64,000 bases of DNA from CAVTQY01 sp963736975 (GCA_963736975.1 CAVTQY010000001.1:3162001-3226000), one strand, 5' to 3'; shown: positions 56,262-64,000, counted from the stretch's first letter. A program made the numbers and translations. Notes: generated by a model from the sequence alone, not told the origin.

Positions 56262-56567
56262 TACATGAGAGTTCGATTGTCAACCGCGTTTTTGCGTGCG
56301 AGCCCCTGTTCTCGGATTGTTGGATTTGGACGAGGGTAACGTGATCCTTCGGGTCCGGGGCGGTCCTGCGTCGCAGCAGCCGCTGCGTCACCTTACATGC
56401 GGTCGGGGCGGCACGAAGCCCCGCACCAGAATGCCTCATGCACGAGGCGTTGCCCCGACGAGACGCGACCCACCTGAAACGCGGTGGCTGCGGCCACCAA
56501 AGAGGAAGACGGTCGCGCTCCCCGTGTCGCCGCCGGCGGTGAGGCCGCCTACGGCAACTCTATCAGC
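56262..56567 (-). ncRNA. Candidate bridge RNA region of the IS110-type element
   Basis: The 306 bases downstream of the transposase hold at least five hairpins by eye: CGCAGC/GCTGCG (56372-56387), CGGGGC/GCCCCG (56404-56423), GCCTC/GAGGC (56433-56448), CCACC/GGTGG (56470-56487) and GGTGGC/GCCACC (56483-56498; the last two overlap, so are alternatives). Recently described IS110-family elements encode a structured RNA in the longer non-coding end that pairs with both donor and target. The downstream location matches the IS1111-type arrangement. No RNA has been shown here; guide loops not identified. Confidence 0.45.
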
Positions 56568-57704
56568 CTACGCCGCGGTCGTTGCGTCGGCCCTGATTGC
56601 AACGCCGTCCGGCATCACGCCGGTCTCGGCATAGCGCCAGAGCGCGATCAGCAGCTTCCTGGCCATTGCCACGATGGCAATCCGCCGCGTGCGCCCCTGC
56701 AGCGTGCCAACGCGCTCGCGAAACCAGATGGCGAGCGCGCTGCCCGGCTGGTAGCGCAGCCACAGCCAGGCGAGCTGGATGAGTGTCGTGCGCGCCCGGG
56801 GATTGCCGGCGCGGCTGATGCTGCGATCACGGTCAACGCCGCCGCTCTGGTAGGGCATGGGCGCGATGCCGACGTAGCTTGCAAGTTGACGGCGGTTGTC
56901 GAACGAGCGGTAGAGTACCTCACGCACCAGCACGGTCGCGAAATTCGTGCCGACGCCACGGATGCGCTGGAGCGCGGTAATTTTCCGGATTATCGTGTCC
57001 TCCGCCGTTGCGGCCAGCGCCTCAGTGCGCTCGGCCTCGATCTCGCGGATCAGCTCCAGCACCAGGACAAGCCGACGCCGCAAGCGGTCCAGCTCGGTTC
57101 GCAGCAAAGGCGGCAGCGTGCGTCCGTCGCCGGTGCGCAGCGCCGCAAGGTCGCGTTCCCATGAGCGCAGCGATGGCCTGCCCCGGATGCCCTGCGTGAA
57201 CAGCAGTGCCTCGATCCTGTTCTCGATACGCAGCTTTTCCTGCACGAGGTGCTCGCGCTCGCGATGTGGTCGCTTGGCATCCTCCTCCTCCGGTGTGGGG
57301 ACGCGCACCATGCTGCACACCTGGCGATCTCCTCCCAGCCAGGCGGCGAGCACGCGCAGCATGCCCTCGGCATCGAGCCGGTCGGTTTTGGCCCGACGTG
57401 CGCGACGGTTCACCAGAATGCTGGTCGGCTCGAGCACGTAAGCAGCGATGCCGTGCGCCGTCAGCAATCGATGCAACCAGAACCCATCCCGACCTGCCTC
57501 GAAGCAGCAGACGACGTCCGCGCTCCCGCCGAGCTTGGTCGTGGCGTGCGAGCGCTCCTCTGCAATCAGGGTCAGCAGCGCGGTGGTGTTGCCGCCCTCC
57601 ACGCGGTGCAGTCGCGGCTTCTCGGTGCCGGCCAGCCGCACGCCGACAAGCCACGATGAGAAGCTGAGTTCGATGGCGACGTGGATAGCATTCTGGGATG
57701 GCAT
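56568..57704 (-). CDS. IS110-family transposase (DEDD, with C-terminal serine domain)
   Basis: 378 residues from ATG 57704, which has AGGAG nine bases upstream. The RuvC-like DEDD domain has IELSFSSWLVGVRLAG (Glu in place of the usual Asp at the first site), VVCCFEAGRDGFWLHRLLTA (Glu) and RAKTDRLDAEGMLRVLAAWL (two Asp). After a coiled-coil linker, ITALQRIRGVGTNFATVLVR and SYVGIAPMPYQSGGVDRDRS form the C-terminal Tnp20 domain with the catalytic Ser in QSGG, then SRAGNPRARTTLIQLAWLWL. It is intact, so the element may be active. The first-site Glu should be checked. Confidence 0.85.
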   Translation of the reverse strand: MPSQNAIHVAIELSFSSWLVGVRLAGTEKPRLHRVEGGNTTALLTLIAEERSHATTKLGGSADVVCCFEAGRDGFWLHRLLTAHGIAAYVLEPTSILVNRRARRAKTDRLDAEGMLRVLAAWLGGDRQVCSMVRVPTPEEEDAKRPHREREHLVQEKLRIENRIEALLFTQGIRGRPSLRSWERDLAALRTGDGRTLPPLLRTELDRLRRRLVLVLELIREIEAERTEALAATAEDTIIRKITALQRIRGVGTNFATVLVREVLYRSFDNRRQLASYVGIAPMPYQSGGVDRDRSISRAGNPRARTTLIQLAWLWLRYQPGSALAIWFRERVGTLQGRTRRIAIVAMARKLLIALWRYAETGVMPDGVAIRADATTAA

Positions 57705-57783
57705 GATGGCGGGCTCCTGGTCTCGGTTCGGACGCTTCCCAATCTTGGACAATTCATCCTGGCGGTGTCCTTCCTCATAGCAT

Positions 57784-58349
57784 CTGAAACCAGAGTGTCA
57801 GGCGTTTGCCCGGATTGGCCGCTGCGATGCGATCCAGCTCATTTTGAAGCCCCCTTTTGCGAACGCTTCCCGCGCTGCCGGATCGGCCTTCGGGTGCGAC
57901 GGCCTGGCCTTCTGCCGCGACAAGCCGAGCTTCTTCATCAGCTTGGACATGTGCCCCGCGTGGTAGCGCACGCCCCAGCGGCGCGTGACTTCATCGCACA
58001 GGTCCGCCAATGTCCATGCCGACAGGTCGGTTTTTTCCGCATCCGGACCGTCCAGCACGACCTGCCGAAGTTGCTTCATCTGCTCCTCGTCGAGCCGCGG
58101 CTTGGCGCCCGGACGGGGGCGGTCGTGTAGTCCATCCAGGCCCTCGGCGTTGTAGCGACCTACCGCGTCGTGTAACGCCTGCCGCTCCATCCCGGCCAAC
58201 CGTGCCGCCTCGCCTCGCGTCATGCCCTCGAGCGCGTTCGCGATCGCCTGCATGCGCGCCGCAGCCGTGCGATCCGGCTCCTGCCGTGCACGCTTCCGAA
58301 GCTCCGTAGGCGATATGTCATCACAAATCACCAAGCGCTTGCCGCCCAT
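57784..58349 (-). pseudogene. IS630 transposase, N-terminal part
   Basis: From ATG 58349: LEGMTRGEAARLAGMERQAL is the helix-turn-helix, followed by RYNAEGLDGLHDRPRPGAKP and WTLADLCDEVTRRWGVRYHA, then KLMKKLGLSRQKARP. Near 57845 one A is missing from an A run (TTCAAAATGAG); in the corrected frame the protein reads ELDRIAAANPGKRLTLWFQ up to the insertion point of IS110. The C-terminal half is at 55762-56260. Confidence 0.8.
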
Positions 58350-58481
58350 CAGCCCACCCCATCAGGTCAGGCCGTCACCCAACCAGCGCTCCCCGCGCCG
58401 CTCCAAATCACACCCGAGTCAACAACAGTGCAGAGCGGTATAATATTGCACCAGCTGGCACGCTCGTACCGGCGCCTTTAT

Positions 58482-59276
58482 CTAGCTGCTCAGCGACCGG
58501 TACCAGCTTGGTTTACGCTTCTCCTTGAACGCCGTGGTACCTTCGCGCCCCTCAGGAGAATGGCGCTGCACCCAGCTTTCGTGCGCCAGCAGGTCCATCT
58601 GCCGCTCGCTAAGCAGCAAACCGTTGGCGCCCAGAAAGGAACGCTTGGTCATCGCGATCGCCGATGGCCCACCGAGCAGGATCGCATCCAGCGTCTCGGC
58701 CAGCCGTGCCTCGATACGCTCCGGCGGCACCACTTCGTGAACCAGCCCGATACGGACTGCTTCTGCGGCATCGAAGCGCTCGCCGGTCAACGCATAGCGA
58801 CGCGTGTGACGCAGACCGATCGCGTGGACCATATGCGTGGAGATCGGTGTGGGTGCCACGCCCACCCTGACCTCCGTCAGGCCGAAGATCGCGTCCGGGG
58901 TGGCGAAAGCGACATCGACGCAGCATATCATGCCGCAACCGCCGCCGAAGCAGGCGCCCTGGATCAGCGCGATCGTGGGGTAGGGAAATTCGTTCAGCAA
59001 TTGCATCGCGCGCGTAGTGGCCATCGAGGCTGCGTGGTTCCGGTCGGGCGGATAGACGGTGGCGCGGGCGAGCCAGTTGATATCCGCACCGGCCTGGAAG
59101 TGCTTGCCGGCTCCGCGCAGAACCATCGCCCGCACGGCCGGATCGCCGCCGAGCGAGCGCAGGCCCGCGGTCAACTCCACCAGCATATCTTCGTTGTAGG
59201 CATTGCCTATCTCGGGTCGGTTGAGAGTGACGGTGGCGATGCCGCTCGCATCGAGGTCCAGCAGGATCAGGGGCAT
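58482..59276 (-). CDS. Enoyl-CoA hydratase/isomerase family protein
   Basis: 264 residues from ATG 59276. Crotonase motifs: VTLNRPEIGNAYNEDMLVEL, MVLRGAGKHFQAGADINWLA (CoA site), LIQGACFGGGCGMICCVDVA (oxyanion hole), TPDAIFGLTEVRVGVAPTPI (catalytic Glu164-type residue). The Glu144-type residue is not evident. Methylglutaconyl-CoA hydratase is one possible role. It is the only gene on this strand between the IS and hprK. Confidence 0.85.
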   Translation of the reverse strand: MPLILLDLDASGIATVTLNRPEIGNAYNEDMLVELTAGLRSLGGDPAVRAMVLRGAGKHFQAGADINWLARATVYPPDRNHAASMATTRAMQLLNEFPYPTIALIQGACFGGGCGMICCVDVAFATPDAIFGLTEVRVGVAPTPISTHMVHAIGLRHTRRYALTGERFDAAEAVRIGLVHEVVPPERIEARLAETLDAILLGGPSAIAMTKRSFLGANGLLLSERQMDLLAHESWVQRHSPEGREGTTAFKEKRKPSWYRSLSS

Positions 59277-59408
59277 GAAGCCATCCTCGTCGGCTCGGCG
59301 CACGGGCGCGAGATACGTAACCGAGAGGCTGGCACGGGATCATTTCTGCGACAAGTCACCGGAATCGGCGCTTCCTTTCTTCCCCGGGTCGGATCAGATT
59401 GTCCCGCC

Positions 59409-59840
59409 ATGACGGCCGCTGTTCAAATTCACGGGACCTGCGTGTCGCGCGAAGGAGCAGGCGTGTTGTTGATGGGGCCGCCCGGCTCCGGCAAATCCGA
59501 CCTTGCCTTACGACTGCTGGCGCGCGGGTTCTCGCTGGTCGCCGACGACCGCGTCGTGGTGGCCGGGCTTCTGGCCCGGCCGACCCCCGAATTGGCGGGT
59601 CTTCTCGAAGTGCGTGGCCTCGGCATCGTGCGCCTTCCCTATGTCGCGGAGGCAATCCTGGCGCTGGTGGCCGAGCTCAGCGAGCCGCCCCGCTTGCCGG
59701 AGCCGCGGCGCCACAAAACGCTCGATCTGCCGGTGGTGGTCACGGAGCCGTTCGCCGGCTCGGCGCCGGAGCGAGTCGCACTGGCGCTGGACTGTGCGCT
59801 TGGACGGGTCAGCCAAATCGCAGGAACCTTCGCCTCGTGA
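59409..59840 (+). CDS. hprK: HPr kinase/phosphorylase, short alphaproteobacterial type
   Basis: 143 residues: only the C-terminal catalytic domain, as in other alphaproteobacteria. GVLLMGPPGSGKSDLALRLL is the P-loop; LVADDRVVVAGLL and GLLEVRGLGIVRLPYVAEAI are the family signature. It phosphorylates a Ser of HPr and can reverse it. A longer open frame upstream to 58428 is non-coding. Stop overlaps the rapZ GTG (GTGA). Confidence 0.92.
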   Translation: MTAAVQIHGTCVSREGAGVLLMGPPGSGKSDLALRLLARGFSLVADDRVVVAGLLARPTPELAGLLEVRGLGIVRLPYVAEAILALVAELSEPPRLPEPRRHKTLDLPVVVTEPFAGSAPERVALALDCALGRVSQIAGTFAS

Positions 59841-60844
59841 GTGCGCCGGCGGAACGGCTGCGAGTGGTGCTGGTGACCGGCCTCTCTGGGGCGGGAAAGA
59901 TTTCGGTGCTGCGAGCCTTGGAAGATCTCGGCTACGAGGCCGTGGACAACCCGCCGCTATCGACGTTGGAGGAGATCGTCAGCCGCACCGACCGTCGCCT
60001 GGCGATAGGGGTGGACGCGCGAACCCGCGGCTTCGACGCCGGGCGGATAATGGAGGCGCTGGCCCGTCTTGCGGCCAACCCGGCGCTGCGCCCCGAACTG
60101 GTTTACGTCACCGCGGAAGACCCGGTCTTGCTGCGCCGCTACACCAAATCGCGACGCCGGCATCCGCTGGCCCCGCAAGGCCGGGTGATCGACGGCATCA
60201 TCGAGGAGCGGGCACTGACCGCGGCATTGCGCGACCGCGCCGATCTGGTGCTCGACACCTCGGAACTGCCGGTCGCGGCGATGCGCCGTGTGGTAGAACG
60301 TCAGTTCGGCGCCGGCGCGGCGGGGGAAGCTGGCTTGGTCGTGACCCTCGTCTCCTTCGCATATCCGCTCGGATTGCCGCGCGACGCGGACCTGGTATTC
60401 GATGTCCGCTTTTTGCGAAACCCGCACTATGATCCCATATTGCAGCCCAGAACCGGGCTGGACCCGGATGTCGGTGCCTACATCGCGGTCGACCCCGATT
60501 TTCCCAGCTTCTACGGCAAGGTGACCGGGCTCCTGGAGCTGCTCTTGCCGAGGTTCTTACAAGAGGGCAAGAAATACGCGACCATTGCTGTGGGGTGCAC
60601 CGGGGGGCGTCACCGTTCGGTGTACATCGTGGAGAAACTGGCCGACCGGCTCACGTCGCGTCTCGCCGGGCGCGCCGAGCGGGGTTGGCGCGTACTTGTC
60701 GCTCACCGCGAACTGGCACGCGAGGGCAACGCCGCTGCGTATCTCGCGGACCGTCCGGGTGCGGGGCAGGGCGGGACGGATCGTTCGAACCGACGGGGGC
60801 TCACGCTCCCGCGCGGATCAGGCGCAGGAGGCCTGAGACCATGA
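59837..60844 (+). CDS. rapZ: RapZ-type RNase adapter / nucleotide-binding protein with altered Walker A
   Basis: 335 residues from GTG 59837, overlapping hprK by four bases. RVVLVTGLSGAGKISVLRAL is the P-loop, but the residue after Lys is Ile, where Ser or Thr is expected. Other motifs are normal: EDLGYEAVDNPP, VDARTRGFD, DTSELPVAAMRRVVERQF, SFAYPLGLPRDADLVFDVRF, LRNPHYDPILQPRTGLDPDV and TIAVGCTGGRHRSVYIVEKL. The 40 C-terminal residues are Gly/Arg-rich. RapZ controls amino sugar synthesis through small RNAs in enterobacteria; the alphaproteobacterial role is unclear. Sits in the hprK-ptsI operon. Confidence 0.9.
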   Translation: MSAPAERLRVVLVTGLSGAGKISVLRALEDLGYEAVDNPPLSTLEEIVSRTDRRLAIGVDARTRGFDAGRIMEALARLAANPALRPELVYVTAEDPVLLRRYTKSRRRHPLAPQGRVIDGIIEERALTAALRDRADLVLDTSELPVAAMRRVVERQFGAGAAGEAGLVVTLVSFAYPLGLPRDADLVFDVRFLRNPHYDPILQPRTGLDPDVGAYIAVDPDFPSFYGKVTGLLELLLPRFLQEGKKYATIAVGCTGGRHRSVYIVEKLADRLTSRLAGRAERGWRVLVAHRELAREGNAAAYLADRPGAGQGGTDRSNRRGLTLPRGSGAGGLRP

Positions 60845-60887
60845 AGCCTGTTGCCGGGTTCTTAAGGCAGGGGCGCTACAACAAGCC

Positions 60888-61355
60888 ATGATCGGCATGG
60901 TCCTGGTCACCCATGGACGGTTGGCGGAAGAATTGCGCTCCGCCATGGAACACGTGGTTGGCTCGCAGCGAAACGTCGATACGGTCTGCATCGGGCCGGA
61001 CGACGACATGGAAAGCCGGCGCGCCGAAATCGAATCCTGTATCAAGCGGTGCGACACCGGCGACGGCGTCGTGCTGCTGACCGATATGTTCGGCGGAACC
61101 CCTTCCAACCTCGCCATTTCCATGATGGAGCACCGCGGTGTGGAGGTGATCGCCGGCGTCAACCTGCCGATGCTGGTGAAGCTCGCGAAGGTGCGGTCCA
61201 ACCAGCCCTTGGCGGACGCGGTGAACTGCGCCGAGTCGGCCGGCCGCAAATATATCGCCGCAGCGTCCCACGTCCTGCAGGCCTGTCCTGGGGTGAACGC
61301 CAGCGGAACCGGGAAGGTGAACGGCAGCGGCGGCTGCTGCGACGGGCACGGATGA
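60888..61355 (+). CDS. Phosphotransferase IIA component, mannose type
   Basis: 155 residues. IGMVLVTHGRLAEELRSAME carries the phosphorylated His9. GVVLLTDMFGGTPSNLAISM is the signature of the EIIA-Man family. The last 20 residues are Gly/Cys-rich (GSGGCCDGHG). No IIB or IIC gene is near, so it is probably regulatory. Overlaps HPr by ATGA. Confidence 0.9.
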   Translation: MIGMVLVTHGRLAEELRSAMEHVVGSQRNVDTVCIGPDDDMESRRAEIESCIKRCDTGDGVVLLTDMFGGTPSNLAISMMEHRGVEVIAGVNLPMLVKLAKVRSNQPLADAVNCAESAGRKYIAAASHVLQACPGVNASGTGKVNGSGGCCDGHG

Positions 61356-61684
61356 CCGAACCGGACGGGTCCGGTCCTTCGGGCACCTCCGATCCGCCTG
61401 CCTCCGGTGAACCTGTCCTGACCCGGGTCGTCCGCATCACCAACAAACGCGGGCTGCACGCGCGTGCCGCGGCCAAATTCGTGACCTTGGCAGAGCGTTT
61501 CGGCGCCTCGGTGGAGGTGGCGCGCGACGGTCAGAGCGTCCCGGCTCGCTCGATCATGGGGCTGATGATGCTGGGCGCCGGGCTGGGCGCCGAATTGGAG
61601 CTGCGTGCCGAAGGGTGGGACGCCAAGGAAGCATTGGACGCTTTGGCTGCTCTGGTGGAGTCAGGCTTCAATGAGCAGGGCTGA
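61352..61684 (+). CDS. ptsH: HPr phosphocarrier protein
   Basis: 110 residues, with an extra 22-residue N-terminus (TEPDGSGPSGTSDPPASGEP). His36 in ITNKRGLHARAAAKFVTLAE is the PEP-dependent site; Ser67 in VPARSIMGLMMLGA is the HprK site. It carries phosphate from EI to IIA. Its end overlaps ptsI by 14 bases. Confidence 0.92.
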   Translation: MTEPDGSGPSGTSDPPASGEPVLTRVVRITNKRGLHARAAAKFVTLAERFGASVEVARDGQSVPARSIMGLMMLGAGLGAELELRAEGWDAKEALDALAALVESGFNEQG

Positions 61685-63530
61685 ACCGCCGCCCCCGCAA
61701 CATCAGCGCCTTTCAGGAGTATTGAAGAAGCCGGCCGGCCGGCCGGAGACCGTGTTCCTCGGCATCCCGGTCTCTCCCGGCGTCGCCATCGGCCCGATTT
61801 TCGGAGCGACGGAGCCCGAAGCCCGGATCACCAGGCTCAAGATTCATGCGGCCGATACCGGAGCGGAGGGGGCACGGCTCGAGGCCGCGATTACGCAGTC
61901 GCGCAGGCAATTGGACAAGCTTCGAGCACGGTTGGCCGGTTTGCCCGAGGACAGCCAGGCGGAAATCGCTCCCCTGATTGATGCCTATCAGCGCATGCTC
62001 GGCTCATCCCGGCTGATCCGTGGCGCGCGACGCCGGATTAGTAATCTGCTGGTTTCGGCGGAAAGCGCGGTCAACGAAGAGGCGGAGGAGATCGCCAAGG
62101 CCATTGTGTCCCAGGGCCAGCCGGGAATGCCGGCGGAGGACCAGGCGAGCCTGCGCCGCCGCGCCGACGAGGTCCGCGAGATTGCGCGCCGGCTGATCCG
62201 GAACCTCACGCGGGCGCCGTTCCGCAGCTTTGCCGGGTTGCCGGAGGGCGCCATCCTGGTCAGCGAATCGCTGCGCCCGGCCGACGCTGCCTTGCTCGAC
62301 CCCGCCCGGCTCGCGGGCGTGGCCACCGAAGAGGGGGGCGCCGAAGGGCATACCGCCGTGATGCTGCGGGCGCTCGGAGTGCCGGCGGTGCTCGGCGTCA
62401 CCGGGATCGCGCATGCGATCAAGCCGGGCGATCTGGCGGTGGTCGATGGCGGCACTGGCCGCGTGGTGCTGAACCCCTCCGAGGCGCAGCTAGTGGCCGC
62501 CCGCCGCGCGGTCACCGCTTTTGCGCGCGAACGGCAACGCTTTGCCCGACTCCGCCGGTTGCCCGCCGAGACCCTGGACGGCGAAACGATCGAGCTTCAG
62601 GGCAATCTCGAGCTGCTGATCGAGCTGCCGTTGATTCAACAGTCCGGCGCCTTCGGCATCGGGCTGCTGCGCACAGAATTCCTGTTCATGAACCGCGAGA
62701 CGGTGCCGGACGAGGACACTCAGGCGGAGTCGTATCGTAACATCGTCGAAGCGATGGGCGGCGCGCCGGTGGTGATCCGCGTGCTGGACTGGGGCGGCGA
62801 GAAGGAGATCGAAGCGTTGGCCGCCGCCGGGCTGGTGCACGAGGCGGGCGATCCCAATCCCGCCTTGGGCCTGCGCGGCATCCGCCTGTTGCTGCGCCAG
62901 CCCGAGCTGTTCGAGACGCAACTCGCGGCGATCCTGCGCGCCGCCGTCGCCGGGCCGGTGCGGGTGATGCTGCCGATGGTCACGACCGTGAGCGAGGTGC
63001 GGGCGGCCCGCGAGATCTATGAGCGGGTGGCGCGTCGGTTGCGCCGGCGCGGCGACCGCATTCCCGACAAGCTGCCGTTGCTGGGCATCATGATCGAAAC
63101 GCCCGGCGCGGCGCTGTCGGCGGACGCCCTGGCGCTGGAGGCGGATTTCTTCGCGATCGGCACCAACGATCTCACCGCCTACACCTTGGCGGTGGACCGC
63201 GCGGCGAGCGATGTGGCCGCGCTGTATGATCCGCTGCATCCGGCAGTGCTGCGGCTGGTACAGTTCGCCACCGAGGCCGCGCTCCGCATGCGTATGCCGG
63301 TGTCGGTGTGCGGCGAGATGGCCGCCGACCCGCGGCTGACGCCGCTGTTGCTGGGCCTCGGCCTGCGCAGCTTCAGCATGAACGCGGCGGCATTGCCGCG
63401 CGTGAAACAGGCGGTGCGGTCCGCGACGATCGACGACTGCGCTCGTTTCGCCCGGCGCGTGATGGAGCAATCGGATCCGGGGCGGATCGAAGAGTTGATG
63501 GCGGGCTTCGGCACCGAACGCAGCGATTAG
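61671..63530 (+). CDS. ptsI: Phosphoenolpyruvate-protein phosphotransferase (enzyme I)
   Basis: 619 residues from ATG 61671. N-terminal VFLGIPVSPGVAIGPIFG; phosphohistidine domain EEGGAEGHTAVMLRALGVPA (His227). PEP-binding barrel: FGIGLLRTEFLFMNRETVPD, LPLLGIMIETPGAALSADAL, DFFAIGTNDLTAYTLAVDRA, MPVSVCGEMAADPRLTPLLL (catalytic Cys). No GAF domain, so not PtsP. It starts the phosphate relay PEP-EI-HPr-IIA. Confidence 0.93.
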   Translation: MSRAEPPPPQHQRLSGVLKKPAGRPETVFLGIPVSPGVAIGPIFGATEPEARITRLKIHAADTGAEGARLEAAITQSRRQLDKLRARLAGLPEDSQAEIAPLIDAYQRMLGSSRLIRGARRRISNLLVSAESAVNEEAEEIAKAIVSQGQPGMPAEDQASLRRRADEVREIARRLIRNLTRAPFRSFAGLPEGAILVSESLRPADAALLDPARLAGVATEEGGAEGHTAVMLRALGVPAVLGVTGIAHAIKPGDLAVVDGGTGRVVLNPSEAQLVAARRAVTAFARERQRFARLRRLPAETLDGETIELQGNLELLIELPLIQQSGAFGIGLLRTEFLFMNRETVPDEDTQAESYRNIVEAMGGAPVVIRVLDWGGEKEIEALAAAGLVHEAGDPNPALGLRGIRLLLRQPELFETQLAAILRAAVAGPVRVMLPMVTTVSEVRAAREIYERVARRLRRRGDRIPDKLPLLGIMIETPGAALSADALALEADFFAIGTNDLTAYTLAVDRAASDVAALYDPLHPAVLRLVQFATEAALRMRMPVSVCGEMAADPRLTPLLLGLGLRSFSMNAAALPRVKQAVRSATIDDCARFARRVMEQSDPGRIEELMAGFGTERSD

Positions 63531-63638
63531 AAGAGTGCCACGTGGCCGTGTCTTGACGCTGCCGCACGGCGCTCGCTTCATGGGCAACAGTCGCAATGAA
63601 TGTCGGCTTGCAGCCGGCAGAACTCCGGGGAGACGTTT

Positions 63639-64000
63639 ATGCGTTCAGTCAAATGGGCCGTCGGCGCCGTGCTCGCGGTGGCGGCAATCGCGCTTGCCGG
63701 GAGCCTGCGAGCGGCGGAGGGGCCGATCGTCATCGGCGCCACGATCTCCGAAACCGGACCCCTCACCGTCGATGCCAGCTATCAGGTTCGCGGCATGGAG
63801 CTCGCCGTTGACCAGGCGAACGAACATGGCGGCTGGCTCGGCCGCAAGCTCGAGCTGAAGCTTTATGACGATAAGAGCGATCCCGGCACCGCTGTTCGGC
63901 TTTATACACGGTTGATCACCGATGACCGAGTCGATCTGCTGATCGGACCGTATTCCAGCGGCGTCACACAGGCGGTCGCGCCGTTGATCAACAAGTATCG
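63639..64000 (+). CDS. ABC-transporter substrate-binding protein, branched-chain amino acid type (3' end outside window)
   Basis: The first 120 residues are visible; the gene runs off the right edge. ATG 63639 has GGGGAG upstream. RSVKWAVGAVLAVAAIALAG is a signal peptide with a likely cut after SLRAA. The mature start EGPIVIGATISETGPLTVDA, SYQVRGMELAVDQANEHGGW, LELKLYDDKSDPGTAVRLYT, and LITDDRVDLLIGPYSSGVTQ are typical of LivJ-type periplasmic binding proteins. Transport genes would follow outside the window. Confidence 0.88.
   Translation, partial: MRSVKWAVGAVLAVAAIALAGSLRAAEGPIVIGATISETGPLTVDASYQVRGMELAVDQANEHGGWLGRKLELKLYDDKSDPGTAVRLYTRLITDDRVDLLIGPYSSGVTQAVAPLINKY

Larger units (their letters stand above)
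56261..57783 (-). mobile_element. IS110-type element inserted in IS630
   Basis: The IS630 coding sequence reads LTLWFQ up to 57784 and DEARFG from 56260, so all DNA between is the inserted element, about 1.52 kb. It holds one transposase on the minus strand, 79 bases before it and 306 bases after it. No target duplication is needed to rejoin the host frame, as usual for the family. The longer non-coding side is downstream of the gene. Confidence 0.75.
55750..58441 (-). mobile_element. IS630-family element, interrupted by an IS110-type element
   Basis: Imperfect inverted ends: ATACCGATCCGCCTAGAAAC at the left and, read inward from the right, ATACCGCTCTGCACTGTTGT. The transposase is in two pieces on the minus strand, 57784-58349 and 55762-56260, with the IS110-type element between. 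The exact ends and the TA duplication are uncertain. The element lies between the truncated transport operon and the enoyl-CoA hydratase gene. Confidence 0.75.

Noticed and set aside
58428..59408. Upstream extension of the hprK frame to a 470-residue protein
   Set aside because: It lies antisense to the enoyl-CoA hydratase gene, and alphaproteobacterial HprK is naturally short; the ATG at 59409 fits the family.
59399..59836. Upstream extension of the rapZ frame
   Set aside because: Overlaps hprK in another frame; GTG 59837 with GTGA overlap matches the start of the family.
62490..63596. 368-codon minus-strand frame opposite ptsI
   Set aside because: Antisense shadow of a GC-rich gene, His/Arg/Gln-rich, without family motifs; the ptsI frame carries all enzyme I motifs.

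Overview
The window looks like a chromosome segment of an alphaproteobacterium, most likely Acetobacteraceae or a close relative. The grounds are gene order and family type: a fliF-fliG-fliH-fliN-flbD-flhA flagellar operon, a DUF374 acyltransferase-waaA-lpxK lipid A/Kdo block, aroE-coaE-dnaQ next to prfB, metZ-apaG behind a SAM-II riboswitch, and an hprK-rapZ-IIA(Man)-HPr-EI regulatory phosphotransferase set. No species can be named from the sequence alone.

Layout. 1-3.9 kb is accessory DNA: the end of a glycosyltransferase-associated repeat protein, a holin-like membrane protein, a glycosyltransferase and a decayed IS5-type transposase. 3.6-28.7 kb is one minus-strand structural gene set for a contractile-tailed phage. 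Read in its own direction the order is terminase, portal, scaffold-like, capsid, connectors, sheath, tube, tail chaperone, tape measure, U, X, D, V, W, J, I, then four fibre or adaptor genes and an esterase-like tail protein. The tail order matches P2/Mu. No integrase, repressor, replication or endolysin gene is visible. The tail chaperone gene carries a lambda G/GT-like -1 frameshift heptamer. 29.1-40.7 kb is housekeeping: a receiver-like protein, dnaQ, coaE, aroE, prfB (with the classical +1 programmed frameshift), a class A penicillin-binding protein, an amidase, a class V aminotransferase, lpxK, waaA and an acyltransferase. 40.7-43.2 kb holds a HAD hydrolase and a GMC oxidoreductase. 43.4-50.5 kb is the flagellar operon. 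50.5-55.7 kb holds tRNA-Gly, the SAM-II riboswitch, metZ, apaG, folE, a DUF1028 protein and a peptide-binding protein. 55.7-58.4 kb is an IS630 element split by an IS110-type element. 58.5-64 kb holds an enoyl-CoA hydratase, the phosphotransferase chain and the start of an ABC-transporter binding protein.

The most striking overall feature is the number of genes broken by one base: capsid, connector, sheath, tube and baseplate hub in the phage block, and flbD, the HAD gene, the peptide-binding protein and IS630 outside it. In each case the two halves join into one normal family member if a single base is added or removed. Four of the apparent insertions are an extra A in a GA(A)C context. This means either a decaying genome segment or a systematic base-calling problem, and it has to be settled before calling the phage or the flagellar regulator dead.

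The best candidates for new biology are the structured non-coding tail of the IS110 element (a possible bridge RNA), the short proline-rich tape measure inside a phage block without lifestyle genes, the shared N-terminal module of two tail fibres, and a RapZ protein with an altered Walker A motif.
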